Made by a program: the position numbers and the translations under genes. From assembly GCA_905221605.1 (NCBI GenBank), contig CAJNDS010002266.1, positions 374,228 through 438,227 on the forward strand: DNA of 64,000 nt, given 5' to 3'. Every line of letters begins with the position of its first letter. Positions within the stretch are counted from its first letter, which is position 1. Positions 63,539-64,000 of the stretch are shown here, piece by piece. The notes beneath the pieces are model-generated. The model made no database searches. It was not told the DNA's origin and worked only from the letters and a program-made list of their open reading frames with translations. Origin of the DNA: Symbiodinium natans (Eukaryota; Sar; Dinophyceae; Suessiales; Symbiodiniaceae).

Positions 63539-64000
63539 AACCCCAAATGACCTAAAACAGCCCTCAGCCCAAGTCCTTGCCGCGGGCATTGCTTCGACTC
63601 CAGACATTCCAGGGCTGCGCAGCGCAGGGTTTTAGGGTTACAGAAGGGTTAGAAGTGGCGACCCTGTGGTTGGAATATTGAAAAGCGGGGGGGGGGGGGG
63701 GGGGGGGGGAGTGCAGGGTAAAGGGCAGGAATCCTACTTGTTTTGAATACGATTCCTATTCGTTCTAGCCGGATTCCTCTTAATTTACAATCTTAAGAGG
63801 AATTTTATTAGGCTTCATAGGATTCCTGCTTGTTCAAACAGGGTTCTTAGTAGTTTATCTTTTCGGTGAGGAAACGTTGGAGGCCACGAGGCCCTGAAAA
63901 GGCCAAGGAGCTCTCTCAGGGACGCCAGCCCCCCCTCCCCCCCCCTCTGAAGCCCAGGATGTTCTTATGCGAGATGATGCTCCTTTACGGGCTAGGATTT

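Larger units (their letters stand above)
61895..64000. other. Mosaic region to window end
   Basis: Contains the 62403-62507 candidate exon, unique islands 62620-63140 and 63540-63680, a poly-G run of 23 at 63687-63709, and an imperfect inverted repeat around TCCTCTTAATTTACAATCTT at 63725-63850. No recognised gene. Confidence 0.62.

Noticed and set aside
1-64000. Chromosome end or true telomere
   Set aside because: TTTAGGG blocks are short, occur in both orientations throughout and are separated by unique sequence; no terminal uniform array is present.
1-64000. Dinoflagellate spliced-leader relics (CCATTTTGGCTCAAG core)
   Set aside because: I saw no convincing match in either orientation; fragments such as GAGCCAAAG at 56271 are too short.

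Overview
The window looks like nuclear DNA of a dinoflagellate. The evidence is indirect. First, Arabidopsis-type telomere repeat (TTTAGGG/CCCTAAA) is scattered through almost all non-element sequence in both orientations. Second, the one large intact gene is a very long Ty1/copia polyprotein of a style I associate with dinoflagellate genomes. Third, there is a decayed RCC1-repeat gene of the kind abundant in Symbiodiniaceae. No prokaryotic operon, rRNA, complete tRNA, CRISPR array or spliced-leader copy was seen.

Layout. 1-8010: short unique islands (50-300 bp) separated by perfect and degenerate telomere-type arrays, GA and TA microsatellites, poly-G runs and small fold-back repeats. 8011-11400: a repeat block holding a hairpin-unit array that switches orientation, a long TTTAGTG-type array and four copies of a 35-bp hairpin, with near-identical 50-bp sequences in inverted orientation at its two ends. 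11571-22965: a complete LTR retrotransposon on the minus strand with two identical 289-bp LTRs, ACCCT target duplication, copia-type internal tRNA primer site, polypurine tract and one intact 3413-codon gag-pol frame. The polyprotein carries a CCCH finger plus a zinc knuckle, a DGG protease motif, a D-D-35-E integrase, a predicted 2-oxoglutarate/Fe(II) oxygenase domain between integrase and reverse transcriptase, RT (YVDD), RNase H and a membrane-spanning C-terminal extension. 22966-25690: more mosaic, with a 21-bp array that flips orientation twice. 25689-29254: a 54-bp minisatellite of about 66 units with higher-order duplications. 29255-55640: mosaic again. 55654-56882: a frameshifted RCC1-repeat relic and decayed copia fragments that repeat the oxygenase motif. 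57090-58672: three consecutive tandem arrays. 58673-64000: mosaic.

Main idea. Several unique islands read like short exons, and telomere-type arrays next to them have intron-like ends: a G|GTTTAG start and a TTTAG|G finish. In three places an exon pair flanking such an array joins in a single reading phase (22988-23270, 33641-33897, 42712-42897). A fourth pair with a membrane segment joins across a T/G tract (6274-6573). If these are real, (TTTAGGG)n arrays serve as spliceosomal introns or as parts of introns. Open frames of this length also arise by chance, so all exon calls are provisional. The intact retrotransposon sits in a CCCTAAA array just upstream of one of these candidate genes.
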